Shown: positions 32,424 to 40,750 of the stretch, in pieces | Layout: the number at the start of each line of letters is the position of its first letter | Position numbering within the stretch: position 1 is the first letter of the stretch | DNA from: Sphingobium faniae | GTDB lineage: Bacteria; Pseudomonadota; Alphaproteobacteria; Sphingomonadales; Sphingomonadaceae | Direction of reading: 5' to 3' | Assembly (NCBI GenBank): GCA_900100475.1 | Contig: FMTU01000004.1 | Location: forward strand, 193,501-257,500 | Length of the DNA: 64,000 nt | Position numbers and translations under genes: made by a program | The notes under the pieces: generated by a model | What the model was told of the DNA's origin: nothing | The model's input: the letters and a program-made list of their open reading frames with translations, nothing else | Databases searched by the model: none

Positions 32424-34736
32424 ATGACGATCAAGGCATCACGATATATTTCGCTGCTGGCGCTGGCCGCCGCTGCACCAGCACAGGCGGGTAACGTCCT
32501 GCCGCTGCCCGAACCGGGCTTTCAGGGGAAGGTGGGCCGCACCTTCCGGGAATCGGACCCGCCCGCGCCACCTCCGCCGGTCCAGGCGCCCAAGGGCGCG
32601 CCCAATATCGTCGTCATCATGCTCGACGACGCAGGCTTTGGCCAATATGCGACGTTCGGCGGCGCGATCCCTTCGCCCGCGCTCGACGAACTGGCGAAGG
32701 ACGGGTTGCGCTACAACCGCTTCCACACCGCCGGCATCTGCTCGCCCACACGCGCGGCGCTGCTGACCGGCCGCAACCCGCACAATGCCGGTGTCGGCAT
32801 CGTCACCGAACTGTCGAACGGTTATGACGGCTATACCGGCATCATTTCCCGCGCGACCACGCCCTTCGCCCGCATCCTGCGCGACCATGGCTATGCCACC
32901 GCGATGTTCGGCAAGAACCACAATACACCGACGCCCCAGGCAGGCGCTGGCGGTCCCTATGACCATTGGCCCAATGCCTTTGGCTTCGATTATTTCTATG
33001 GTTTCAATGCCTGGGGGACGAGCCAGTATCAGCCGCTGCTGTTTGAGAACAACCAGCCGCTGCCGCCCTCGACCGATCCCGACTATCACCTGACCAGCGA
33101 CCTGGCAGACCATGCCATCGGCTGGATCAAACAAGTCCGCAGCGTCCATCCCGGCCAGCCCTATCTCGCCTATATCGCCATCGGCGCGGTCCATGCGCCG
33201 CATCATGCTCCCAAAGAATGGATTGATCGCTTCAAGGGGCGGTTCGACAAGGGCTGGGACGCTTATCGGCAGGAAGTCTTTGCGCGGCAGAAGACACTGG
33301 GCGTCATCCCCGCTGACGCGGAACTGACCCCGCGCCCGGCCGAACTGCCCGCCTGGGACAGCCTGACCCCGGACCAGAAGCGCATCGCCGCGCGCCAGAT
33401 GGAGGTCTTCGCCGGCTTTGCCGCCCATGCCGATGCGCAGATCAAGCGGGTGGTGGATGCGGTGCGCGCCATGCCGGACGGCGACAATACGCTGATCATC
33501 TATATCGCTGGCGACAATGGCGCGAGCGCGGAAGGCGCCCAGACCGGGACGTTGAGCGAACTCGCGCCGTCCGAAGGGCTGGAGGAACGGGCGCGCCCGA
33601 CATTGGAAAGCCTCCAGGATCTGGGCGGACCACGCTACAACAACAATTATCCCGCTGGCTGGGCCTGGGCGGTCAATACGCCTTTCCGTTATTACAAGCA
33701 GGTGGTGTCGCATCTCGGCGCGATCCGCAATCCGATGGTGATTGCCTGGCCCAAGGGCATCGACCATAAGGGCGAGGTCCGCACTCAATATGCCGACGTC
33801 ACCGACATCGCGCCGACGCTGCTGGCGGCGGCGGGGCTGACCGCACCCGGCAGCGTCGACGGCGTGGCGCAGAAGCCGATGGACGGTGTCAGCCTGCTCC
33901 CCACTTTCCGCGACGCGCGCGCACCGGAAGTGCGTTCGCGTCAATATTTCGAGGTATTCGGCAACCGCGCCATCTACGACAAGGGATGGATGGCCTCCGC
34001 CAAATTGTCCGACCCATGGAATCCGAACCGCGCGCAACTCGATCCCGGCAAGGCGAAATGGGAACTTTACGATCTGGATCATGACTTCACCCAGTCGCGC
34101 GATCTGGCGGCGAAATATCCCGCGCGGCTGGAGGCGCTGAAACAGCTCTGGTGGGGCGAAGCGGCGCGCAACAACGTCCTGCCACTCGACTGGCGCGCGG
34201 GCGAGCGGCTGGCGACGCTGGGACGGCCAGCGGCGCAGAACCATTACACCCTCTATCCCGGCACCGTCGGCATCGCCGAGGCGATCGCCCCGTCCACGCA
34301 CAACCGCTCCTGGACCATCACCGCGCATGGCCGTTTCCGGCCGGAGGACAAGGGCGTACTGATCACGCAGGGTGGCATGACCGGCGGCTGGGCCATGCGG
34401 ATGGCCGGGGGCCGGCTGCTGTTCGACTATAATCTACAGGCGGTCGACCATCATCGCATCACGTCGGACCAACCGGTCCCGGCGGGAGCGAAGACTCTTT
34501 CGGTCCGCTTCGCCTATGCCGGCGCGGCGGGCGAGCGCGGCAAGGGCGGCACTGTCACCCTGCTTGCCGATGGCCAGCAGATCGGCAACGGCGCCCTGCC
34601 GCAGACGACGGCAGCGGTCTTTTCCCTGAACGAAGGGCTGGACGTCGGCGCCGATTATGGCTCCCCGGTCGCCGACTATGCCCTGCCTGCGCCCTTCACC
34701 GGGACGCTCGACAAGGTGGATATCGACCTGAACTGA
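32424..34736 (+). CDS. type I arylsulfatase, exported
   Basis: This is a 770-residue protein from ATG 32424, with GGGAGGG as ribosome site. A signal peptide at residues 1 to 23 (MTIKASRYISLLALAAAAPAQAG) directs it to the periplasm. The sulfatase core opens at PNIVVIMLDDAGFG (metal site). C106 in ICSPTRAALLTGR is the Cys-x-Pro-x-Arg site converted to formylglycine. Later metal ligands lie in YIAGDNGASAEG. The C-terminal 120 residues form a beta-rich extra domain. It would release sulfate from sulfate esters. The formylglycine-generating enzyme is not in this window. Confidence 0.92.
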   Translation: MTIKASRYISLLALAAAAPAQAGNVLPLPEPGFQGKVGRTFRESDPPAPPPPVQAPKGAPNIVVIMLDDAGFGQYATFGGAIPSPALDELAKDGLRYNRFHTAGICSPTRAALLTGRNPHNAGVGIVTELSNGYDGYTGIISRATTPFARILRDHGYATAMFGKNHNTPTPQAGAGGPYDHWPNAFGFDYFYGFNAWGTSQYQPLLFENNQPLPPSTDPDYHLTSDLADHAIGWIKQVRSVHPGQPYLAYIAIGAVHAPHHAPKEWIDRFKGRFDKGWDAYRQEVFARQKTLGVIPADAELTPRPAELPAWDSLTPDQKRIAARQMEVFAGFAAHADAQIKRVVDAVRAMPDGDNTLIIYIAGDNGASAEGAQTGTLSELAPSEGLEERARPTLESLQDLGGPRYNNNYPAGWAWAVNTPFRYYKQVVSHLGAIRNPMVIAWPKGIDHKGEVRTQYADVTDIAPTLLAAAGLTAPGSVDGVAQKPMDGVSLLPTFRDARAPEVRSRQYFEVFGNRAIYDKGWMASAKLSDPWNPNRAQLDPGKAKWELYDLDHDFTQSRDLAAKYPARLEALKQLWWGEAARNNVLPLDWRAGERLATLGRPAAQNHYTLYPGTVGIAEAIAPSTHNRSWTITAHGRFRPEDKGVLITQGGMTGGWAMRMAGGRLLFDYNLQAVDHHRITSDQPVPAGAKTLSVRFAYAGAAGERGKGGTVTLLADGQQIGNGALPQTTAAVFSLNEGLDVGADYGSPVADYALPAPFTGTLDKVDIDLN

Positions 34737-34803
34737 GCATATCGTTCGAGGTGGCAATGGCTTGGGAGAAGGGTGGCGACCTGTCAATCTGCCGGACGGC
34801 CAG

Positions 34804-35337
34804 TCACTCTTCGTTGTGGAGGCCGCCTGCATATTCGCGGTCGAACCGCTGGTGCAGATCACCCAGCAGGCGGCCCAGAACCTGCTGGTCGGTGGGGCTT
34901 AGCTGGCGAAAGAAGCGAACCAGCTTCGACCGGGCGGCGATATCGACAATCGCCTCTTCGATGAGCGCGCGGCCCCTGGGCGTCAGTGCCAGATCGAAGA
35001 CGCGGCGGTCCACCGGATTGCGCCGCCGTTCCAGCAGGCCGTCCTTCTCCAGTCGCGCGATCCGGGTCGAGATCACCGCATTCGACACGTAAAGAGTAGA
35101 GGCAAGGTCGGTCGCCCGATGCGGCGCTGTCTGTTCGATCGCGAGCGTGCCCAACAGGTCGAGATCGGCGAAGCTGTAACCCAGAGCGCCAGCGATGCCA
35201 TCCAGGTCGGTGGTAACCAGATGGCCTACGGTGAAGAAATGCCACAGCGGTCCGAAATGCGCGACGTCCAGGCCGGGCATGCGACTGGCATAAAAGGATT
35301 GGCCGGCATTGAGCTGGTCGATGGGCTTGCGGGACAT
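34804..35337 (-). CDS. MarR-family transcription regulator
   Basis: This is a 177-residue protein, taking ATG 35337 after an AAGGAT ribosome site; upstream in-frame ATGs exist at 35349 and 35424. It has the MarR winged helix: LDLLGTLAIEQTAPHRATDLASTLYVSNAVISTRIARLEKDGLLERRRNPVDRRVFDLALTPRGRALIEEA, with the D-R-R wing. It runs convergent with the sulfatase and downstream of the P450 cluster on the same strand. A typical MarR would sense an aromatic or other small hydrophobic ligand; the target here is unknown. Confidence 0.88.
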   Translation of the reverse strand: MSRKPIDQLNAGQSFYASRMPGLDVAHFGPLWHFFTVGHLVTTDLDGIAGALGYSFADLDLLGTLAIEQTAPHRATDLASTLYVSNAVISTRIARLEKDGLLERRRNPVDRRVFDLALTPRGRALIEEAIVDIAARSKLVRFFRQLSPTDQQVLGRLLGDLHQRFDREYAGGLHNEE

Positions 35338-35453
35338 GGCATCCTTCATTCTGCGGCGGGACGCCGCGGCTCGACTATCCGCGCAAGGAGACGTGCTGGC
35401 AAGCGGCCGGAGCGCGCAATGCACTCCGGCCTGTCGCGCCTCATGGAAGCAGC

Positions 35454-35496
35454 TTTAGAGTCGTTTCGGTTCTGATTGAACCGAAACGACTCTAAA
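35454..35496. repeat. perfect 19-bp inverted repeat, likely extragenic palindrome
   Basis: TTTAGAGTCGTTTCGGTTC, five bases, then its exact complement reach 35496. It lies between the MarR gene and the end of the CYP101-like gene and may serve as terminator for the P450 operon. It resembles dispersed extragenic palindromes of sphingomonads, and the TAGAGT-N2-TTTCG end is echoed in reverse at 35548-35560. Confidence 0.7.
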
Positions 35497-35527
35497 TTAT
35501 CCTTTGATTACCGCGATTTCCCAGTCG

Positions 35528-35545
35528 CCAGATGATTCCATCTGG
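35528..35545. repeat. 7-bp stem hairpin next to the 19-bp repeat
   Basis: CCAGATG and CATCTGG enclose a four-base loop. It is followed by CGAAATCACTCTA, which mirrors the outer arm of the repeat at 35454 with two mismatches. The two hairpins may be one compound extragenic element of about 105 bases. Confidence 0.55.
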
Positions 35546-35557
35546 CTCGAAATCACT

Positions 35558-36778
35558 CTAGCGCCAGCAGAGGTCGAGGCGCAGAACGCCGTTGACCATG
35601 CCCGTCGCCAGCTCCGGCTTCGTGCCGGGTTTGATCTGGAAATCCGGGATGCGGCTCAGCCATTCCTGCAGGAAGATGCGTATTTCCCGTCGCGCCAGCA
35701 CCGCGCCAGGGCAGGCATGGGGACCATTGCCGAAGGCGGCGTGCACCGGCTTTTGCCGGTTGAAATCGACGACCAGCGGATTTTCATTCACCCGCTCATC
35801 CATGCCGACCCACAGATTGGCGGGCAGGATGCGGTCGCCTGCGCGGAAACTGACTCCCTTATAGTCGAAATCCTCGGCGATCACCCGCGATGTGTTGGCA
35901 AGGCCGTGGCGGCGGATCATCTCTTCGATCGCATGTTTGACGAACGCATCGTCGTCCAGCCGTTCGACCAGTTGATGGCGATGTCCGGGGTTCATCGCCA
36001 GGAAACGGGCGATGAAACCGATCATGCCGGCCACCGTGTCCAGACCGCCGAACAAGACCAACGTGGCGTAACTGACTGCCTCCGCTTCGGAAATGCGGCC
36101 GTCGCCGACATTCACATTGACAAGTTTGCTCAGCAAATCGTCGCCCGGCTGTTCGCGTCGGGCGAGGATCTTGTCCATCAGATAGCCGCCCATTTCACGT
36201 TGCGCATCCAGCCGGATTTCCGCCGTGCTGCCGCGCACCGATCGTTCGGCGATGGGCAGCAGCCGATGCTTGTCGGAAATGGGCAGATCGACCAGTTCCA
36301 GAAAGACGTGGATCGGCAGGACCTTGGCGAAATCCTCGATGAACTCGCATTCGCCCTGCGGCAGCACGCGCTCGATCGCATCGACCGCGACGGCGCGGAC
36401 CTTGCTCTCCAGTTCCGTCACGATCGCGGGCATCAGCGATTGCATCAGCGGGCGGCGGTAGCGGGCATGTTCGGGCGGGTCCATCTCCAGCGGGATCTGG
36501 CGCGGCGTCCCCTCCGGCATGGGCGGCAGGACGATGTGCTTATGCGAGAAACGATGATAGTCGCGCTGCATGGCGATGATGTCCTCGCCCCGCGTCGCGA
36601 CCCAGTGGCCGCCATTGTGCGGCGTCCAGAAAATATCCGGACTGGCCTGCTGGATCGCCGCATAGGCGGCCTGCACATCATCGGCAGAGCCAGGAATATC
36701 GTAGAAGTTGAAGTCGCGCACCAGTTCGGCCGGCACATGATCGGGCCGGATTGCCGCCCTATCCGCCAAAATCGCCAT
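35558..36778 (-). CDS. cytochrome P450, CYP101 (P450cam)-like
   Basis: This 406-residue protein is close to P450cam in layout. It has IPLEMDPPEHARYRRPLM, an I-helix LVLFGGLDTVAGMIGF (P450cam has GGLDTV at this place), E-x-x-R in EEMIRRHGL, GMDERVNENPLVVDFNRQK, and the haem loop AFGNGPHACPGAVLARRE with the proximal Cys. The end (SRIPDFQIKPG, GMVNGVLRL) also mirrors P450cam. It would hydroxylate a camphor-like, terpenoid or other alicyclic compound using the adjacent [2Fe-2S] ferredoxin. The substrate is not predictable. Confidence 0.92.
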   Translation of the reverse strand: MAILADRAAIRPDHVPAELVRDFNFYDIPGSADDVQAAYAAIQQASPDIFWTPHNGGHWVATRGEDIIAMQRDYHRFSHKHIVLPPMPEGTPRQIPLEMDPPEHARYRRPLMQSLMPAIVTELESKVRAVAVDAIERVLPQGECEFIEDFAKVLPIHVFLELVDLPISDKHRLLPIAERSVRGSTAEIRLDAQREMGGYLMDKILARREQPGDDLLSKLVNVNVGDGRISEAEAVSYATLVLFGGLDTVAGMIGFIARFLAMNPGHRHQLVERLDDDAFVKHAIEEMIRRHGLANTSRVIAEDFDYKGVSFRAGDRILPANLWVGMDERVNENPLVVDFNRQKPVHAAFGNGPHACPGAVLARREIRIFLQEWLSRIPDFQIKPGTKPELATGMVNGVLRLDLCWR

Positions 36779-36802
36779 CAGTCTGTCCTCTATCCCGAAA
36801 AG

Positions 36803-36849
36803 GCCCGGACCGCCGCATTGCCATCTTCGCGGTTTGCGGCGGTCCGGGC
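36803..36849 (-). terminator. 15-bp stem hairpin between ferredoxin and P450 genes
   Basis: GCCCGGACCGCCGCA (36803-36817) pairs with TGCGGCGGTCCGGGC (36835-36849). On the minus strand it is followed by CTTTTCGGG, a short T-run. It may act as a partial terminator or attenuator that lowers expression of the downstream P450 relative to the ferredoxin. Confidence 0.65.
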
Positions 36850-36859
36850 GGCGCTTTCT

Positions 36860-37177
36860 TCAGTCTTCCGGCGCGATCGCGACGCGCAGCCCGTCCAGTT
36901 CCGCCGCCATCGAAATCTGGCAGGACAGGCGGGAAGTTTCATCGCGATGTTCCGAACTGTCCAACAAGTCGTTTTCATCCTCGCTGATCGGCGGCAGCAG
37001 CCCGATAAAGGCCGGATCGATTTTCACATGACAGGTCGCACAGGAACAGCAGCCCCCGCACAGCGCCAGCAATTCGTCGAGGCCCGCATCGCGGATGGCC
37101 TCCATCAGCGACAGGCCAGGATCAGCCGCAAGCGTGCGCTCTGCGCCGTCGCGAGTCGTGACAATCACATTGGGCAT
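36860..37177 (-). CDS. [2Fe-2S] ferredoxin, putidaredoxin type
   Basis: This 105-residue protein has the adrenodoxin/putidaredoxin cluster motif in [16 protein letters not shown], with a final Cys in RLSCQI. It transfers electrons from a ferredoxin reductase to P450s. It lies between two P450 genes on the same strand and probably serves both, and perhaps the third P450 across the divergent promoter. No ferredoxin reductase gene is in the window, so that partner must be encoded elsewhere. The extra Cys in the motif (CGGCC) is unusual. Confidence 0.92.
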   Translation of the reverse strand: MPNVIVTTRDGAERTLAADPGLSLMEAIRDAGLDELLALCGGCCSCATCHVKIDPAFIGLLPPISEDENDLLDSSEHRDETSRLSCQISMAAELDGLRVAIAPED

Positions 37178-37200
37178 GGAATCTTTTCCCTGAAAAAACG

Positions 37201-38442
37201 TCAGTCGCCAAAGCGGACGTAGAGATGCCTGGGCACGCGCATCATTGATCCGCGTATTTCCGGCCTCGGCTTGTCAGGATCGAAGCGCAGGTTCGGCAGA
37301 TTATCCATCACCGCATGCAGGGCGCGGGTCATTTCCACCCGCGCCAGATGCTGGCCGACGCAGATATGCGGCCCACGCGAGAAGGAAAAATGCGCCTTGC
37401 GTTCGCGAAAGATGTCGAACCTGTCGGGGTCCGGGAAGATCGCCGGGTCGCGATTGGCGGCGCCCGCCACCACGTCCAGCAGCGATCCGGCCGGGATTTC
37501 GACGCCGCCCAGCACCACATCCTCCTTCGCCATGCGCAGTTGCACCGCGACCGGGCCGTCCCAGCGCAGCGCTTCCTCGATCGCGACCGGGATCAGCTTG
37601 CGGTCGGCGCGGATCGCGTCGAACTGGTCGGGATTTTCCAGCAGCGCGGTCAGCAATATGCTGGTGCCGCGATAGGTGGTGTCGCCCGCCGCGTTCATCA
37701 ACTGGCGCAGGAAAGAGATCAGCACCAGTTCGGGCAGATAGTCGCCGTCGACCTCCGTATTGGCGAGCAGGCTGACCAGGTCGGCGCCCGGATTGCGGCG
37801 ACGCTCCTCGACCAGCGCGGTGAAATAGGCCCCCAGCTTGCGCGAAGCTTCCTGCGCCTTGTCGGCATGCATATAGTCGGTCTGGCCGATCGCCAGCCGC
37901 TGGAAAGTGCCCACGTCCGCTTCGGGTAACTGGAGCTGGCGGTAGATCACCTCGAACGGGTAGAGCAGGGTGAACTGCTCTATCAGGTCGGCCCGGCCGG
38001 TGCTCACGAACCTGTCCATCAAGTCATGCACGACCGGATCGACGATCGTGTCGCCCCAGGTCTTCACATATTGCGGCAGGAAGATTTTCTGGAAAATCTT
38101 GCGCCAGCGGCCATGCTCCGGATTGTCCATGACGCTGATGCTGCCCTGGCCGAAGGTTTCACCGATATTGAATTTATAGCCATGGTTGGAAAAACGGTCG
38201 GTATCGGTCAGCGCCGTCAATATCTCGTCCGAACCGACGACCGTGAACATCTTGCGATCGGGATACATCGCCGATTGCAGGCCCATGCGGGGACGATAGT
38301 CGCCCTCCAGCACAGGGGCCTGCGCCCGCCACTTCGCGATCTCCGGATAGGGGTCGAGCGTATCGCCGAAATTGACGTCGTCCGCGCTGAACGGATCATA
38401 GCTCGGATCGTCATATTCCTGAATCTTGACGGCTGTTTCCAT
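37201..38442 (-). CDS. cytochrome P450
   Basis: This 413-residue soluble P450 starts at ATG 38442 after AGGAGAG. It has an I-helix with [13 protein letters not shown]-x-x-R in EEALR, the [33 protein letters not shown] haem region with the Cys ligand, and the usual [11 protein letters not shown] segment. It belongs to a bacterial class I group that uses a ferredoxin, and the ferredoxin gene follows 23 bases downstream. Substrate unknown. A clear sigma-70-type promoter with an overlapping dyad lies directly upstream. Confidence 0.92.
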   Translation of the reverse strand: METAVKIQEYDDPSYDPFSADDVNFGDTLDPYPEIAKWRAQAPVLEGDYRPRMGLQSAMYPDRKMFTVVGSDEILTALTDTDRFSNHGYKFNIGETFGQGSISVMDNPEHGRWRKIFQKIFLPQYVKTWGDTIVDPVVHDLMDRFVSTGRADLIEQFTLLYPFEVIYRQLQLPEADVGTFQRLAIGQTDYMHADKAQEASRKLGAYFTALVEERRRNPGADLVSLLANTEVDGDYLPELVLISFLRQLMNAAGDTTYRGTSILLTALLENPDQFDAIRADRKLIPVAIEEALRWDGPVAVQLRMAKEDVVLGGVEIPAGSLLDVVAGAANRDPAIFPDPDRFDIFRERKAHFSFSRGPHICVGQHLARVEMTRALHAVMDNLPNLRFDPDKPRPEIRGSMMRVPRHLYVRFGD

Positions 38443-38462
38443 GGCCGGAATCTCTCCTATGC

Positions 38463-38500
38463 AGTAACTACTACATAGTTGCTCCGGCTGGGGCTGTCAA
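38463..38500 (-). promoter_or_regulatory. sigma-70-type promoter with overlapping operator dyad
   Basis: On the minus strand TTGACA (38500-38495), 17 bases, TATGTA (38477-38472) gives a near-consensus promoter for the P450-ferredoxin-P450 genes. The dyad AGTAACTA-ctaca-TAGTTGCT (38463-38483, 7 of 8 matches) overlaps the -10 box, where a repressor would block transcription. The -35 box overlaps the stop codon of the upstream TetR gene, the most likely binding protein. Confidence 0.7.
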
Positions 38501-39153
38501 TCGAACGGCGGCCCCACCAGCGACTGCGCGATCAACTGTTCGAGCACGTCGAGCACCGCCTCGCGTTCCGGCGGATCGGGGAACAGCGCATCCCGCAGGA
38601 TCACGCTGGCCGCGATCATGCCAAAGCCCAGCCGCACGCCGATGCCCAGGTCGAAGGGCGGTTCGATCCCCGCCAGCGCATAGCGTTGCCGCACCTGATC
38701 GACCGACTGCTCGAAAAAGGGGGCAAGCCCACGCAGGCCCGGTGCCGCGTCCTCGCCGCCCACCGGCGGCCCGGCCAGCAGCGCGCGGAACATCGCCTCA
38801 TTGCCTTCGAACAGTTCATAGACCTGCCGGGTGAAGCGGCGCGTCTCCGCCTGTTTGGGAAAGGCGGCGGTGGGGTCGGGATGCAGCTTGACGAAGTCCG
38901 CCATCAGCGCGTGGAACGGGGCGATCACCACCTCGCTGAACAGCCCGGCCTTGTCGCCATAATAGCGGAACAGCAATGTCTCGCTGACGTCGGCCAGACG
39001 CGCTATTTCCCGCGTGGTTGTGCCGCCATAGCCGCGCTCCGCGAATAATTGCCGCGCTGCGTCGCAGATGCGCTGGACCACGTCCTCGCGCGTGCGTCGC
39101 CGCCGGCGTACACGGTCGGTGGTGTCATCGGTGTCGGCTGCGTCTTTCAGAAT
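38497..39153 (-). CDS. TetR-family transcription regulator
   Basis: The HTH is clear (REDVVQRICDAARQLFAERGYGGTTTREIARLADVSETLLFRYYGDKAGLF), with a typical helical ligand domain following. No good ATG exists: in-frame choices are rare codons (ATC, ATT or CTG) at 39162 to 39148 after a GGAGGGG site, or GTG at 39081, which would shorten the N-terminus to the HTH itself. The ATT at 39153 is used here. An upstream ATG would overlap the GMC gene by over 200 bases. It probably controls the promoter at 38463. Confidence 0.75.
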   Translation of the reverse strand: MLKDAADTDDTTDRVRRRRRTREDVVQRICDAARQLFAERGYGGTTTREIARLADVSETLLFRYYGDKAGLFSEVVIAPFHALMADFVKLHPDPTAAFPKQAETRRFTRQVYELFEGNEAMFRALLAGPPVGGEDAAPGLRGLAPFFEQSVDQVRQRYALAGIEPPFDLGIGVRLGFGMIAASVILRDALFPDPPEREAVLDVLEQLIAQSLVGPPFD

Positions 39154-39154
39154 C

Positions 39155-40750
39155 TCAGTGATTGCGCCCCTCCAGGATAATATCGGCCGCGTTCCACGCC
39201 GATGCCATGATCGGTCCGTTGGTATTGGCCGAAACCATCGTAGGCATGATTGATCCGTCCATGACGCGCAAGCCGTCCACCCCCTTGACGCGCAGTTTCT
39301 CGTCCAGCACGGCATCGTCGAAATCGCCCATGCGGCAGGTGCCGCAGGCGTGATAGCCCGCCTGGCCGATCTGGCGGAAGGCCGCCAATATCTCATCGTC
39401 GCTGTGGAGCGAACGGGTCGGCTCGCGTTCGCCCGCGATCATCGGCGCGATGGCGGGGCGGGACATCCATTCACGCAGATAGCGGTGCATCGCTACCGTG
39501 ACGGCGCAATCATAGGGATCGGTCAGATAGCCCGCGCGGATGGTCGCGGGCGCCATCGGATCGGCGGCGGTGATCCGCACCGACCCTTCGCTGCGGGAGC
39601 GTAGCGGATAGCCGAACAGGGTGATGCTGTGGGCGGGGTCGGCGACCATGTTCCCCTTGGCGTCCGGCGCGGCGACGGCGGGCGAGAGCAGGATTTCGAT
39701 ATCCGGCGTCTCCGATTCGGGCAGCACCGTGGCGAAGGCGCCGACATTGCCGTAACCCGCCGCCATCGGCCCGGTGCGGGTGAGGTAATAGCGCAGCACA
39801 TTGCCGACCAGGTTCAATCCCGACAATCCCTTGTTCTGGCTGTGCGGCACGGCAAGGTCATAGACCATGGAAAGCAGGCGATGCTCCAGCATATGTTCGC
39901 CCACGCCGGGACTATCGGCGACGATCGGAATGCCAAGGTCGCGCAGCAATGCGGGCGCGCCGATGCCCGACCGCTGGAGGATTTGCGGCGACATCAGCGC
40001 GCCGGCGCTGACGATGACCTCGCGGCCGCTGGAAAAATCCTGGGTCGCGCCATTCACGCTGGCCCGTACGCCGGTGGCGCGGCGGCGGTCGAAATGGACC
40101 TTGTCCACCGTTGCGCCGGTGACGATGCGCAGGTTCGGGCGGTTGCGCGCACGTTTGAGGAATGCCTGCGCGGCGCTCTGCCGCCTGCCCTTCCAGATGG
40201 TGCGGCTGGTATAGCCCACCCCTTCGCGGCCCGATCGGTTGAGATCGGCGACGCGCGGTATGCCCATCTGTTCGCCCGCCGCGATAAAGGCTTCGGTCAG
40301 CGGATCGTGCATCGGTTCGACCGAAATGTGCAGCGGGCCGTCGCCGCCGCGCACATCGTCGCCACCCAGTTCATGGCCCTCCATCGCGCGGAAGGCGGCG
40401 CCGATCCTGTTCCAGCCCCAGCCCTTCGCGCCCAGCGCTTCCCAATGGTCGTAATCTTCGGCCTGACCGCGGAAATACATCATGCCGTTGACCGAGGAGG
40501 AACCGCCCAGCATCTTGCCCCGGATCCAGGTTTCGGCAGGCACGCTGTCATGCCCCTCCGTCTGGAAATACCAGACATGTTTCGGGTCGGTATAGAGCTT
40601 GGCCGCGCCGCGCGGCATGTGGATGAAGGGGTTGCTGTCGTTCGGCCCGGCCTCCAGCAGCAGCACGCTGTTCACCGGATTTTCCGACAGCCGGTCGGCC
40701 AGCACGCAGCCTGCCGACCCGCCGCCGACGATGATATAGTCATATGTCAT
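39155..40750 (-). CDS. GMC-family FAD oxidoreductase (choline dehydrogenase-like)
   Basis: This 531-residue flavoprotein has the N-terminal FAD-binding YDYIIVGGGSAGCVLADRLSE, the GMC signature IRGKMLGGSSSVNGMMYFRG, the second signature SAGALMSPQILQRSGIG, and the C-terminal active site with His in QAGYHACGTC and Asn in SANTNGPIM. It would oxidise an alcohol to an aldehyde or ketone, for example the product of P450 hydroxylation. It overlaps the serine hydrolase stop by one base and is co-transcribed with it. Confidence 0.9.
   Translation of the reverse strand: MTYDYIIVGGGSAGCVLADRLSENPVNSVLLLEAGPNDSNPFIHMPRGAAKLYTDPKHVWYFQTEGHDSVPAETWIRGKMLGGSSSVNGMMYFRGQAEDYDHWEALGAKGWGWNRIGAAFRAMEGHELGGDDVRGGDGPLHISVEPMHDPLTEAFIAAGEQMGIPRVADLNRSGREGVGYTSRTIWKGRRQSAAQAFLKRARNRPNLRIVTGATVDKVHFDRRRATGVRASVNGATQDFSSGREVIVSAGALMSPQILQRSGIGAPALLRDLGIPIVADSPGVGEHMLEHRLLSMVYDLAVPHSQNKGLSGLNLVGNVLRYYLTRTGPMAAGYGNVGAFATVLPESETPDIEILLSPAVAAPDAKGNMVADPAHSITLFGYPLRSRSEGSVRITAADPMAPATIRAGYLTDPYDCAVTVAMHRYLREWMSRPAIAPMIAGEREPTRSLHSDDEILAAFRQIGQAGYHACGTCRMGDFDDAVLDEKLRVKGVDGLRVMDGSIMPTMVSANTNGPIMASAWNAADIILEGRNH

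Noticed and set aside
32439..34328. 629-residue minus-strand ORF opposite the sulfatase
   Set aside because: It is the antisense of a well-supported sulfatase gene and has no recognisable domain.
35504..37222. 572-residue plus-strand ORF opposite the P450 and ferredoxin
   Set aside because: It is an antisense shadow; the minus-strand genes carry full haem and iron-sulfur motifs.
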